Part shown: positions 1-9,179 of the stretch, one piece after another
Layout of the letters: every line of letters begins with the position of its first letter
How positions within the stretch are numbered: the stretch's first letter is position 1
From: Flavobacterium flavigenum
Lineage (GTDB): Bacteria; Bacteroidota; Bacteroidia; Flavobacteriales; Flavobacteriaceae
Assembly (NCBI RefSeq): GCF_027111255.2
Contig: NZ_CP114285.2
Coordinates: forward strand, 496,001 to 560,000
DNA length: 64,000 nt
Reading direction: 5' to 3'
The notes under the pieces: model-generated
The model's database searches: none
What the model was told of the DNA's origin: nothing
Seen by the model: the letters and a program-made list of their open reading frames with translations, nothing else
Program-made: the position numbers and the translations under genes

Positions 1-2177
1 TGAGGAGCTTCAATTATAAAATTTTTGCCTTTATAATAGTTAGGATTTAGTTGAATGGACACTTTAGAAAAAATTGGACTTCCTATCTGATATTGAGCCT
101 CCGGATCTGTTCCTCCATTCAGCTGAAATAAGCCAATTTTAAGCAGAACATTCAAACTTCCCATCAAACCCTGATCTTCATCTCCGTTGTAACCTGTAGC
201 CGGAGATAATCCGCTGAAAGTTTCTTTTACAACGTCTCTGGTCCAGTATTGTGTCAAATCTGGCCTTCCTAATGCATTAAAAATAAAGGATGTCTGAATG
301 GAAGGCTGGTTGCCAAAATTGATTGGAATACGGCTGAATTCCGGATGCAATTCGGCATCATGTGAAGTTCCGGAAGTAAATTTTAACTCTTTTGCTGTTT
401 CAAATTGCTTATTCAGTTTTTCAACCGTTTTTTGCTTTCCTCCCATTAATTCTGCTAAACCTTCAATATCATGCGGTACAAACCAGGTTGACTGTGCTCC
501 GTTTGACTCTATAAAACCGTTTTCATATTCATATGGATCATAATTTTCACGCCACTTTCCTTCTACATTTTTAGGACGCATCCATCCGGAAGTTTTGTCA
601 AAAACATTCTGGTAGTTTTTAGACCTTGTCATGAAATAATCATAGTCTTCCTTATGATTTAATTTCTTAGCCAATTGCGCCAGTGTCCAGTCCTGATAAG
701 CATATTCCAATGTCTGACTGGCCCCGTCCTGATGACTTCCAAAATTGCCTTCAGGGAGTGGATACGGAACAAAACCTTTTTCGATATAATATTTCAATCC
801 CCCACCTACATCTGTATTATGTTCGTATCCTGCTTTTCCCATGATGCCGTTTAGCATATGGTTTTTCTTCAGGGCAATGTATATGGCTTCTAAATCGTCT
901 TTTACAATTCCTTTTTGAATGGCCGTCACTATAAAAGGTGTCGTAGAAGCGCCTGTCATTACATACGTATCATTTCCTCCCGAAGGACCACGCGGAATCA
1001 TACCTCCATCTTTATAGTATTGCATTAAAGAATGTACAAATTCATCCATAATTTCAGGATAAACGAGTCCCCAAAGCGTATTGATTGTCCACTGGGCTCC
1101 CCAAAATGCATCAGAATTGTAATGGTTGAACTTTGGTTTTCCGTTTGCATCAAGCGGCAATTGCCCAATTCTGAATTTTTCTCCGGTATTATCAGGATAG
1201 GCACCGTTTGCATCGCTGATTATTTTTCGTCCCTGCAAGGCATGCCAAAGATCTGTATAAAATCGTCTTTGATCGGTTTCAGTACCGCCTTCAACCTGTA
1301 TTCTGCCTAATAAACTATTCCATTCATTTTTTGAATCAGAAACTGCTTTATCAAAATCCCAATGTGGTAGTTCCTGCTGCATGTTGTTAGCAGCATTTTC
1401 TACAGAAGTATAAGAAATAGCTGCTTTCATCAGGATTTCTCCTTTGGCTTTGCCAAAATTTACCAAATAATTACCTGTCGCTGTATTTCGTTCGATTGAA
1501 GAAACAGGCTCATTAAATTTAATTTTAAAATATACCGTTAAAGGTTTTGGACGTCTGAAATTGGTACTTAAAACCAACGATCCTGAAAGTTCATAATCAT
1601 TATTTTTTTCAAGTGTTCCGTTTGTATTTTCGCAAGGTCCTAAAATGGTGTTCAGATTAAAAAGAACTGCTTTTTGAGCATTTTTTGGAAATGTATATTT
1701 ATGAAAACCAACTCTTTTGGTACTGGTCAGTTCTGCTTTTATTTGGTACCTGTTGAGTGTAACGGAGTGATAACCTGGAAATATTTTTTCAGACTCATGA
1801 CTAAATTTAGAATAAAAATCTGAAAAGATATTTGCACTATTTCCATTACTAATCGTTACAGGCATTACTGAAAGTGCAGACATTTGCCATTCATGAACGT
1901 GGCTAAAACCTTTTATTGTGTCGGTTGTATATTTGTAACCGCCTCCCCAATCGCCTTTGATTTCGGTATCCGGGTTTAAATTTACCATGCCAAACGGACG
2001 GTTTGCCGATGAAAAGAAAAACCATCTTGAATTTTCTGTATCAAGCAACGGATAAACCATGCTTACTAGTTCTCTTTTTTTTGAAGAAGAGATTTTTTCA
2101 GCTTTGCATGAAATTAAAAAGATAAGTAGTAAACCTATTCCGAAACGTCCTAATGTATAAATCTTATTGATTATCAT
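1..2177 (-). CDS. GH92 alpha-mannosidase lipoprotein (C-terminus beyond window)
   Basis: A family GH92 exo-alpha-mannosidase, calcium-dependent and inverting, which would trim alpha-mannose from glycans in the periplasm or at the cell surface. The chosen ATG gives a lipoprotein signal ending LISC at Cys24. Near the N-terminus the protein reads PFGMVNLNPDT followed by GFSHVHEWQ, both GH92-like. Near the C-terminus, at about 165-210, it reads GYNGDEDQG, the acidic catalytic loop of GH92, and then QIGSPIFSKV. About 725 residues are present and only the extreme C-terminus is missing off the left edge. It lies downstream of susC/susD but behind a terminator hairpin at 2346-2379, so it may have its own promoter. 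The linkage specificity cannot be read from sequence alone. Confidence 0.93.
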   Translation of the reverse strand, partial: MIINKIYTLGRFGIGLLLIFLISCKAEKISSSKKRELVSMVYPLLDTENSRWFFFSSANRPFGMVNLNPDTEIKGDWGGGYKYTTDTIKGFSHVHEWQMSALSVMPVTISNGNSANIFSDFYSKFSHESEKIFPGYHSVTLNRYQIKAELTSTKRVGFHKYTFPKNAQKAVLFNLNTILGPCENTNGTLEKNNDYELSGSLVLSTNFRRPKPLTVYFKIKFNEPVSSIERNTATGNYLVNFGKAKGEILMKAAISYTSVENAANNMQQELPHWDFDKAVSDSKNEWNSLLGRIQVEGGTETDQRRFYTDLWHALQGRKIISDANGAYPDNTGEKFRIGQLPLDANGKPKFNHYNSDAFWGAQWTINTLWGLVYPEIMDEFVHSLMQYYKDGGMIPRGPSGGNDTYVMTGASTTPFIVTAIQKGIVKDDLEAIYIALKKNHMLNGIMGKAGYEHNTDVGGGLKYYIEKGFVPYPLPEGNFGSHQDGASQTLEYAYQDWTLAQLAKKLNHKEDYDYFMTRSKNYQNVFDKTSGWMRPKNVEGKWRENYDPYEYENGFIESNGAQSTWFVPHDIEGLAELMGGKQKTVEKLNKQFETAKELKFTSGTSHDAELHPEFSRIPINFGNQPSIQTSFIFNALGRPDLTQYWTRDVVKETFSGLSPATGYNGDEDQGLMGSLNVLLKIGLFQLNGGTDPEAQYQIGSPIFSKVSIQLNPNYYKGKNFIIEAP

Positions 2178-2345
2178 TTATTATAAGGTATTGGCTGATT
2201 ATTATATGTTTTTTTAAATAAAAAACGTCAATAAAAAAACTGCATCTTTAACAAGTAAAAGCATTGTTTATATATTTGAGGAATGTATAAAAACAACTAA
2301 AAGAATGATATGTTATATTTAAAACAGTTCAAATAAAATTGTAAT

Positions 2346-2379
2346 AAAAAGGAGAAGAATTAAGTCTCTTCTCCTTTTT
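2346..2379 (-). terminator. Intrinsic terminator after susD
   Basis: A perfect 13-bp stem (2346-2358 with 2367-2379) and an 8-nt loop lie just downstream of the susD stop. On the minus strand the right arm ends in a T-run. It should end the susC-susD transcript before the GH92 gene. Confidence 0.75.
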
Positions 2380-2408
2380 TGAATTAAAATAGTTTTTGGT
2401 ATTATCTA

Positions 2409-4025
2409 TTAATTAGGATATCCGTCATTTTGAGTTAAAGCCGGATTTAAAACTCTTGCATTTGTTGGAATTGGGAAAACACGACGATATGTATCTGCGT
2501 TTGTTTTGTATCCCCATTGTCCTTCATATTTTCCAAAACGGATCATATCATTTCTATGCCATGCTTCCCATGTAAATTCACGAGATCTTTCTTTGTAAAG
2601 ATCTTCAAGGGTTACACTGCTCCATGCAGCAGAAGTAGTACGGTTTGAACGCACCATATTAACAAGTGCTAAAGGATTTTGTCCTAAAGTTTCAGCACCC
2701 CCACGTAAAATTGCTTCGGCTTTCATTAATAACACATCTGAATAGCGTAAAAATGGCACGTCATTCTTTTGATTACGGCTGGTAGAAGTATTGTCCGGGT
2801 AAAATTTAATATTTCTATATCCCATGTTCCATGCAATTTCGTCATTTCCTAAATCAAACAAAGTAGCATTTTCGCGAGGTACAATATCAGGTGTCAGATT
2901 AACCTGATAGGTAAGAGCTGCACCACCATCATCTCCTTTATAAAACTGGTCATATCCTTTTTTAGTTGTAGTAACAGTTAAAGGAGTCCCATTATTATTA
3001 TATTGCAAACCTGTTAACCACTGATCTTTACGAATATCATTAGAATCATTAAAATAAGCATAAAATTCAGGTAAGGTACTTCTTGGAGCACTAGGCGTAA
3101 AAGGAAGGCCAAATTTAGCTCTTTCAGAACGTGGAACATCATAACGGGCATGATACATCTGACCGTTAAATCCAACTGTAGTTGCTACAGGATCATAAGG
3201 TATCGCAAAAATAAACTCCTTCATTTGTGGACCATTATTTGGATAAAACATTTGAAGATAAGTTGCTCTTGGTTCCACATTATATAATCCTGATTTAATA
3301 ACTTCATCACAAGCTGCAATACACTCATTATAACGTGATGTACCTGTATATACCTGAGCGTTTAGATACAATTTGGCCAACAAAGCATTAGCAGTCTGTT
3401 TGTTAGGCCTTCCATAAGTTGTTATTCCTGATGCTGCATTTAAATTAGGTATTGCTTTTTTTAATTCTTTTTCAATAAAATTAAATACCTCAGTTCTGCT
3501 CGATTTCGCGTTCGAGGTAAAACCACCATACACTGTATCCAATGGTACGTCTCCATAACTGTCCATTAACATATAATAAGAGATAGCACGCATTGTTTTT
3601 ACCTCAGAAATCAAAGTATTTTTTTCTGCACCAGCCGGCATTGCCTGATTTAGAATTGAGATGGTCTGATTACTGGTCCCTATCACTTTAGCTAACCAGT
3701 CCCAAAGACTTCCTACAATACCATTGTCAGCTGTCCAGTCATGAAAATGCATGGCAATATAGTTTCTGTTATCAAACCAGTTTCCTCCTCTAGCCGGTAA
3801 AATTGCTTCATCTGTACTCAATGATTGTGACCACCACCAGGCAAATGAAAACTCACCTCGGAAAGCTGAATAAACAGGACCTGTAGTTTGTATATATTGT
3901 GATGAGTTCTGAGGAAAAGTCTCTGGCGTAAGTTGTGTTGTAATGGGCACGTCAAGATTTTCACAAGACCAGAATAATCCAACCATTAGTACCGGAAGTC
4001 CCAAATATTTTAATATCTTTTTCAT
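2409..4025 (-). CDS. SusD/RagB-family outer-membrane glycan-binding lipoprotein
   Basis: A surface glycan-binding partner of the SusC transporter, forming the lid of the SusCD complex. Signs are a lipoprotein signal with Cys21 (LFWSC), a TPR-rich N-terminal half (YYMLMDSYGDVPLDTVY is a typical SusD stretch), and the C-terminal features FLRYSDVLLMKAEA and RSREFTWEAWHRNDMIRFGK, both hallmarks of RagB/SusD. The length of 538 residues is normal. It starts 19 bp after susC on the same strand, so the two are co-transcribed. The substrate is inferred from the neighbouring GH89 and GH92 enzymes to be an alpha-GlcNAc or mannose-containing glycan. Confidence 0.96.
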   Translation of the reverse strand: MKKILKYLGLPVLMVGLFWSCENLDVPITTQLTPETFPQNSSQYIQTTGPVYSAFRGEFSFAWWWSQSLSTDEAILPARGGNWFDNRNYIAMHFHDWTADNGIVGSLWDWLAKVIGTSNQTISILNQAMPAGAEKNTLISEVKTMRAISYYMLMDSYGDVPLDTVYGGFTSNAKSSRTEVFNFIEKELKKAIPNLNAASGITTYGRPNKQTANALLAKLYLNAQVYTGTSRYNECIAACDEVIKSGLYNVEPRATYLQMFYPNNGPQMKEFIFAIPYDPVATTVGFNGQMYHARYDVPRSERAKFGLPFTPSAPRSTLPEFYAYFNDSNDIRKDQWLTGLQYNNNGTPLTVTTTKKGYDQFYKGDDGGAALTYQVNLTPDIVPRENATLFDLGNDEIAWNMGYRNIKFYPDNTSTSRNQKNDVPFLRYSDVLLMKAEAILRGGAETLGQNPLALVNMVRSNRTTSAAWSSVTLEDLYKERSREFTWEAWHRNDMIRFGKYEGQWGYKTNADTYRRVFPIPTNARVLNPALTQNDGYPN

Positions 4026-4044
4026 AATTTTTTAGAATTTAATT

Positions 4045-7000
4045 TTAGAATATTACGTTTAAGCCAAACATAAATGTTCTGGTTTTTGGATAGAAGTTAT
4101 TAGAATCTACACCTGGCGCTGTTCCTCCTTGTTCTACTTCCGGATCAATTCCTGAATACTTTGTAATAACAAAGAGATTATTGATGGTTTGATACACACG
4201 CACATTTTGAATAAATTTGCTCACTTTGCCAAAATTATATCCTAAAGTCATATTGTCTAATCTGATATAACTTCCGTCTTCTATAAAACGTGATGAATAT
4301 TTATAAGCATTAAGGTCAGTTGGTGATTCATTTGCCGCATCTGCTAAGATGTTAGTAGTCATTGCAGTACTTGGTCTGAATAAATCAGCTTTAGTAGCGT
4401 TGAAAATTTTATTTCCAAAAACCCCTCTAAAGAAAACACTCAAATCAAATTTCTTATACTGGAAATTATTTCCCCAGCCTAGTAATACTTTTGGCTGAGC
4501 GCTTCCTGCATAGTGATAATCTACACCAATTGCCGGTGTTGTAGTTAAACTGCCATCTTTGGCAACATACTGAGATACTCCTGCTGAATTTTTACCTGCA
4601 TACAGAAGAGTAAAAAATTGTCCAAGAGGTTTTCCTTCTTTAAATATCTGTAAAGTACTTCCAGTTTGTCCTCCTCCGTCAGGCTGAACTCTGCGAATTG
4701 AATCACCCCCAACAAAGAAAGGATTTGTTAATTTAACAATTTTATTCTTATTACTTGCAAGGTTTAAATTTGTTGACCATGTAAAGTTTGCTGTTTTAAC
4801 AGGAGTAGCTGTTAAACTCACCTCAATACCTTTATTAGACATTGTTCCACCATTTGCTACAATTGTTCCGACAGGTGCAAGAACAGGATTTACGGCATAA
4901 GTAAAAATCATATCAGTTGTTTTCTTATCGTACAAATCAACAGAACCTGTAACTTTTCCATTGAACAATCCAAAATCAAGTCCAATGTTTGTGGTAGCCG
5001 TTTTTTCCCATTTCAAATCCGGGTTTACAAACTGATTTGGTCCGTAAGCCCCAATTTGCTGTCCATTGTAATAGAAAGTCCCTAAGCTTCCTGAGACTAA
5101 CTGAGCTGTATAGGCATTAAATCCGGAAGAGTTACCTGTAACACCATAACTTGCACGAAATTTCAAGTCACTAAAAACTTTTTGTCCTTGCATGAAACTT
5201 TCTTTGTCCACTCTCCAGGCTCCTCCTACAGAAGGAAAATATCCCCAGCGATTATTGACTCCAAATACAGAACCACCGTCTCTTCTGATCGTTCCCTGTA
5301 AAAGATATTTATCACCAAAATTGTAGTTTAAACGTGCAAATTCTCCAATAAGACGCGTTTTTTGATATGCTCTGCTGTCTCCAAAATTCACCACATAACC
5401 ATTTACTGATGTGTAGTTGCTTAAAGCAAGATTGTTATATCCTACATTATCTACAGGGAAATTCGTAGCTGTTGCCTGAAATCCGTCTCCCAGTGTATTT
5501 TCCTGCCATGAATATCCTAAAACAGCTTTTATTTTATGAGATCCAAGGGTTTTGTCCCAGGTTAAGAAACTTTCAATGATATTATTCGTATTCTCATAAC
5601 TGTTTCTCAATGCTGAACCATTTTGACCAAAATTAACAAGCGATTTATTTTGTGGTGGATCTGGATTATTGTAAAAATTCGCACTATTATATTTTGCATA
5701 ATAACTGTCGTAGAACTCACCATGAGAAGAAGTCAGTTTTTGGTGTGCAATACTTAAATTATAAGTAAATCCAAAAGGAAGTTTTACCTCTGCAGTCAGG
5801 TTACCCACAAGATTATTTGTTTGTGTTTCGTCTGTTCCGTGTTCGATTAAAGCTACAGGATTAAAATAACCGGTACTGGTAAAATTTTCAAAAAAAGTAC
5901 CGTCAGGATTTCTTACAGGTGAAACCGGAAGATAACTTGCTGCTTGTAAAAGTACAGTATTACGCTGTGGTACATTTACATATTTACTATTAGAATTAGT
6001 TACATTCAATCCAAATTTAACTTTATCATCAAAAGCAAATTGTTCTACAGCTAAACGTGCTATTACACGTGAAAAATCACTTTTTAAAAGAACACCTTCT
6101 TTGTTAAGAGAAGTAATACTAGCTGTATAGCTTCCATTTTTGCTTCCTCCGCTCATCGATATGTTATGGCTGCTTGATTTTGCCATATTGGATCTTAAGA
6201 TTTCTTTCTGCCAGTTTGTATTGGCACCTTTGTCGTTTTCAGGAGTAAAATTCAGGTTGTTTTTTGTAGTAAATGCTCTTAATTGATTTGCATCCATCAT
6301 ATCAAGCTGATTCGAAACTTCTTCCCAGCCAACATATCCGTTGTAAGCAATTTGGGTTCTGTCTTTACTTCCTTTTTTTGTGGTAACCATAATAACCCCG
6401 TTAGCGGCACGGTTACCGTAAATTGCAGTTGCAGCAGCATCTTTTAATACATCAATAGTAGCAATATCATCAGGTGAAATCATTGAAATATCTACACCTG
6501 GAACACCATCGATAACATAAAAAGGTCCCTGAGAACTATTTAATGTAGAAACTCCACGCAAAACAACAGAAGCAGTTCTTGTTGGATCTCCACTTGATGA
6601 GATATTAAGACCTGATACTTTTCCTTGTAACAATTGTCCAACATCAGTAAGAGCTCCTCTGTTTAATTCTTCTGCTTTAATAGAAGTTACAGAAGTTGTC
6701 AGGTTTTTACGGGAACCTTTTCCGTAACCTACTACTACTACCTGCTCTAAAGCATTAGTAGCTGAAGCCATTTTAATTGTTAAATTTGTTTTAGTTCCGT
6801 CTAATTTAACAGTCTGGTCTGTAAATCCAAGAAAAGATACAACCAGTATCGCATTAGGATTTGAAACTGAAATTTTGAACTTACCATCAAAATCTGTTAC
6901 TACACTACGAGTAGTACCTTTTTCAAGAATGTTTGCTGCGGGCAATGGCAAATTCTTGTCATCTAAAATTACACCGGACACTTCGGTTTTTTGTGCCCAT

Positions 7001-7056
7001 GAATTAATTGAAAGACCTAAAAAGAAGGCTAACAATAAAAGTTTAAGTTTTTCCAT
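4045..7056 (-). CDS. SusC/RagA-family TonB-dependent glycan transporter
   Basis: A TonB-dependent outer-membrane channel importing oligosaccharides captured by SusD. The order seen is a signal peptide ending SWAQ, a carboxypeptidase-regulatory-like domain at about 25-105 (VSGVILDDKNLPLPAANI), a plug opening with VVVVGYGKGSRKNLTTSV, and the SusC signature around DPTRTASVVLRGVSTL and FYVIDGVPG. A 22-strand barrel follows and ends in aromatic Phe. The length of 1003 residues is typical. There is no N-terminal anti-sigma (STN) domain, so ECF-sigma signalling through this receptor is not suggested. A promoter element shared with the GH89 operon lies 37-91 bp upstream. Confidence 0.97.
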   Translation of the reverse strand: MEKLKLLLLAFFLGLSINSWAQKTEVSGVILDDKNLPLPAANILEKGTTRSVVTDFDGKFKISVSNPNAILVVSFLGFTDQTVKLDGTKTNLTIKMASATNALEQVVVVGYGKGSRKNLTTSVTSIKAEELNRGALTDVGQLLQGKVSGLNISSSGDPTRTASVVLRGVSTLNSSQGPFYVIDGVPGVDISMISPDDIATIDVLKDAAATAIYGNRAANGVIMVTTKKGSKDRTQIAYNGYVGWEEVSNQLDMMDANQLRAFTTKNNLNFTPENDKGANTNWQKEILRSNMAKSSSHNISMSGGSKNGSYTASITSLNKEGVLLKSDFSRVIARLAVEQFAFDDKVKFGLNVTNSNSKYVNVPQRNTVLLQAASYLPVSPVRNPDGTFFENFTSTGYFNPVALIEHGTDETQTNNLVGNLTAEVKLPFGFTYNLSIAHQKLTSSHGEFYDSYYAKYNSANFYNNPDPPQNKSLVNFGQNGSALRNSYENTNNIIESFLTWDKTLGSHKIKAVLGYSWQENTLGDGFQATATNFPVDNVGYNNLALSNYTSVNGYVVNFGDSRAYQKTRLIGEFARLNYNFGDKYLLQGTIRRDGGSVFGVNNRWGYFPSVGGAWRVDKESFMQGQKVFSDLKFRASYGVTGNSSGFNAYTAQLVSGSLGTFYYNGQQIGAYGPNQFVNPDLKWEKTATTNIGLDFGLFNGKVTGSVDLYDKKTTDMIFTYAVNPVLAPVGTIVANGGTMSNKGIEVSLTATPVKTANFTWSTNLNLASNKNKIVKLTNPFFVGGDSIRRVQPDGGGQTGSTLQIFKEGKPLGQFFTLLYAGKNSAGVSQYVAKDGSLTTTPAIGVDYHYAGSAQPKVLLGWGNNFQYKKFDLSVFFRGVFGNKIFNATKADLFRPSTAMTTNILADAANESPTDLNAYKYSSRFIEDGSYIRLDNMTLGYNFGKVSKFIQNVRVYQTINNLFVITKYSGIDPEVEQGGTAPGVDSNNFYPKTRTFMFGLNVIF

Positions 7057-7092
7057 ACTCAGTATTTAGTTAATTGGTTAAAAAAGTTTATT

Positions 7093-7147
7093 CGAAATTA
7101 GTATTAAAGAATTGTTAAGAAATGGACAGGTTATTCATAAACATGGA
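7093..7147 (-). promoter_or_regulatory. susC promoter element with 21-bp-spaced TGGA repeats
   Basis: On the minus strand this reads TCCAT, then TGAATAA, then GTCCATTTCTTAA, then a -7-like TAATTTCG at 7100-7093. TGGA(C) starts at 7123 and 7144, exactly 21 bp apart, and the -7-like box begins 23 bp from the proximal copy. The same arrangement is found at 11546-11600 upstream of GH89. Direct repeats two helical turns apart suit an AraC-type DNA-binding domain, as in hybrid two-component regulators, but no such regulator lies in this window. Confidence 0.65.
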
Positions 7148-7219
7148 TTTTTTTAATAACCCCAGTAAAATAAAGGCCTAACGAGTTTTTGTTTTTTAAA
7201 ATATATAACTAAACTCTTA

Positions 7220-9148
7220 TTAATACATCCATCTTACGAAAGCTTCCATTGCTGCATAATGGGCTAATCCGAGTTCATGGTACAGATCTGCCGTTTCTTT
7301 ATTTCGGTCTTCGGCTCTTTGCCAAAATTCCCTGCTGTCAGAACCCTGAAAAACGACTCCGTCTTTTTGTGACTGATGTTTAAAAATTCCTTTTCTCTTT
7401 TCCATAACCTGATCGGGTCCCATTGGTACAGCCATTTCAATTTCATCAATTCCCCATTCCTGCCATGCGCCTCTGTACAGCCACACCCAGCAATCTTTCA
7501 TAAAATCTTTGGTCTTTAAACGATTTACAGCTTCAAAAATAGCGTCAAGACAAACTTTATGGGTACCATGCGGATCTGCCAGATCTCCTGCAGCATATAT
7601 TTGGTGAGGTTTTATTTTCTCAATCAAATCCATTGTAATTTGAATGTCTGCTTCTCCCAAAGGTTTTTTCTCTATGGTACCGGTTTCATAAAAAGGAAGT
7701 TCCATAAAATGAATCTGATTATCTGGCAATCCAACAAAATAACAGGTCGATTGTGCTTCACCTTTTCGAATCAATCCTTTAATATTTCGTACTTCGGGAA
7801 TATCTATTTCACTGTTTTTTTTATTTTGAAGAAATTCCAGTGACTTTTTATAAATAGTATCTGCTTCAGCACTTTTAATTCCGAATCTCTCATTATAGTC
7901 ACAAACAAAACTTGCAAATCGTAAGGCCTCATCATCTGCTACTGCAATATTTCCGGAAGTCTGGTATCCTACATGCACTTCGTGCCCCTGCTCTTGCAAA
8001 CGTTTGAAGGTCCCTCCCATACTTATAATATCATCATCTGGATGCGGACTAAAAATAAGGACACGTTTTTTTGCGGGCTCTGCCCTTTCTGGTCTTTTGC
8101 TGTCATCTGCATTTGGTTTTCCGCCCGGCCATCCTGTAATGGTACTCTGAAGTTTGTTAAAAATCTTAATGTTAATATCATAGGCAGGACCTAAATCGGC
8201 AAGTAAATCGCTCATTCCGTTTTCAATATAATCAGCGTCTGTCAGCATCAGAATTGGTTTTTTTAGGTGTAAAGCCAAACCTAAAACAGCTTTTCTAATA
8301 AGATTATCTGTCCAGATGACATTTTCAACCAGCCATGGCGTATTGATACGTGTTAATTTTGAAGCAGCAGCTTTATCCAGTACAAATGTGGTGTTGCTAT
8401 GCTCCTGTAAAAAAGAAGCCGGAACTAAATTAGTTACTGTTCCTTCTACCGAAGCTTTAATAATGTTTGATTTTCCTTCGCCCCAAGCCAATAAGATCAC
8501 TCTTTTAGCTTCCATAATTTTCTTTACACCCAGAGTAATAGCCGTTCTTGGCGTATTATTTAAACCCGAAAAATCGTTACTTGCTGCTACACGCGTAATG
8601 TGATCTAAAGCTACCAAGCGGGTCTTAGAATTTTGAAGCGAACCAGATTCATTAAATCCGATATGACCATTTCCTCCAATTCCCAAAACCTGCAAATCAA
8701 TACCGCCCAGCGCTTCAATTTTGCTTTCATATTCTGTACAATAATCCCCAATAGCTTCTTTTGATAAAGTCCCGTCTGGTATATGAATGTTTTCAGGTAA
8801 AATATCGACATGATTGAATAATAATTCTTTCATAAAACGAACGTAGCTGTTTATGGAATCGGGTTCCATCGGATAATATTCATCCAGGTTGAATGAAACA
8901 ACATTTTGAAAACTCAATCCTTCTTCTTTATGAAGTCTCACCAGTTCCGCATACAAACTTTTAGGACTCGATCCTGTTGCTAATCCCAATACACATAACT
9001 GTTTTTGAGCCTGCTTTTCTCTAATCAAATTCGCTATTTCATTGGCTACTGATTTAGAAGCTATAACTGAATTTTCATAAACCACAGTACCAATATTTTC
9101 AAATCGCTTTTCAAAGCTTGTCGCTTTGTCTATACTGCTTTTTAACAT
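7220..9148 (-). CDS. nagB: Glucosamine-6-phosphate deaminase fused to a PIG-L deacetylase domain
   Basis: A cytoplasmic amino-sugar catabolic fusion. The N-terminal part (about 1-290) is NagB, which converts GlcN-6-P to fructose-6-P and ammonia. It shows LGLATGSSPKSLYAEL, SFNLDEYYPM and GIGGNGHIGFNESGS (active-site His and Glu). The C-terminal part (from about 370) is a PIG-L/LmbE zinc deacetylase with FSPHPDDDIISMGGTF and a later DPHGTHK metal site. The PIG-L half could deacetylate GlcNAc-6-P, which would replace the NagA absent here. That is inference. It starts 32 bp after GH89 and is probably co-transcribed, so GlcNAc freed by GH89 would feed this enzyme after uptake and phosphorylation. 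Confidence 0.93.
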   Translation of the reverse strand: MLKSSIDKATSFEKRFENIGTVVYENSVIASKSVANEIANLIREKQAQKQLCVLGLATGSSPKSLYAELVRLHKEEGLSFQNVVSFNLDEYYPMEPDSINSYVRFMKELLFNHVDILPENIHIPDGTLSKEAIGDYCTEYESKIEALGGIDLQVLGIGGNGHIGFNESGSLQNSKTRLVALDHITRVAASNDFSGLNNTPRTAITLGVKKIMEAKRVILLAWGEGKSNIIKASVEGTVTNLVPASFLQEHSNTTFVLDKAAASKLTRINTPWLVENVIWTDNLIRKAVLGLALHLKKPILMLTDADYIENGMSDLLADLGPAYDINIKIFNKLQSTITGWPGGKPNADDSKRPERAEPAKKRVLIFSPHPDDDIISMGGTFKRLQEQGHEVHVGYQTSGNIAVADDEALRFASFVCDYNERFGIKSAEADTIYKKSLEFLQNKKNSEIDIPEVRNIKGLIRKGEAQSTCYFVGLPDNQIHFMELPFYETGTIEKKPLGEADIQITMDLIEKIKPHQIYAAGDLADPHGTHKVCLDAIFEAVNRLKTKDFMKDCWVWLYRGAWQEWGIDEIEMAVPMGPDQVMEKRKGIFKHQSQKDGVVFQGSDSREFWQRAEDRNKETADLYHELGLAHYAAMEAFVRWMY

Positions 9149-9179
9149 TTGTTTTATTTTTTGGTTAGTATATAATTTT

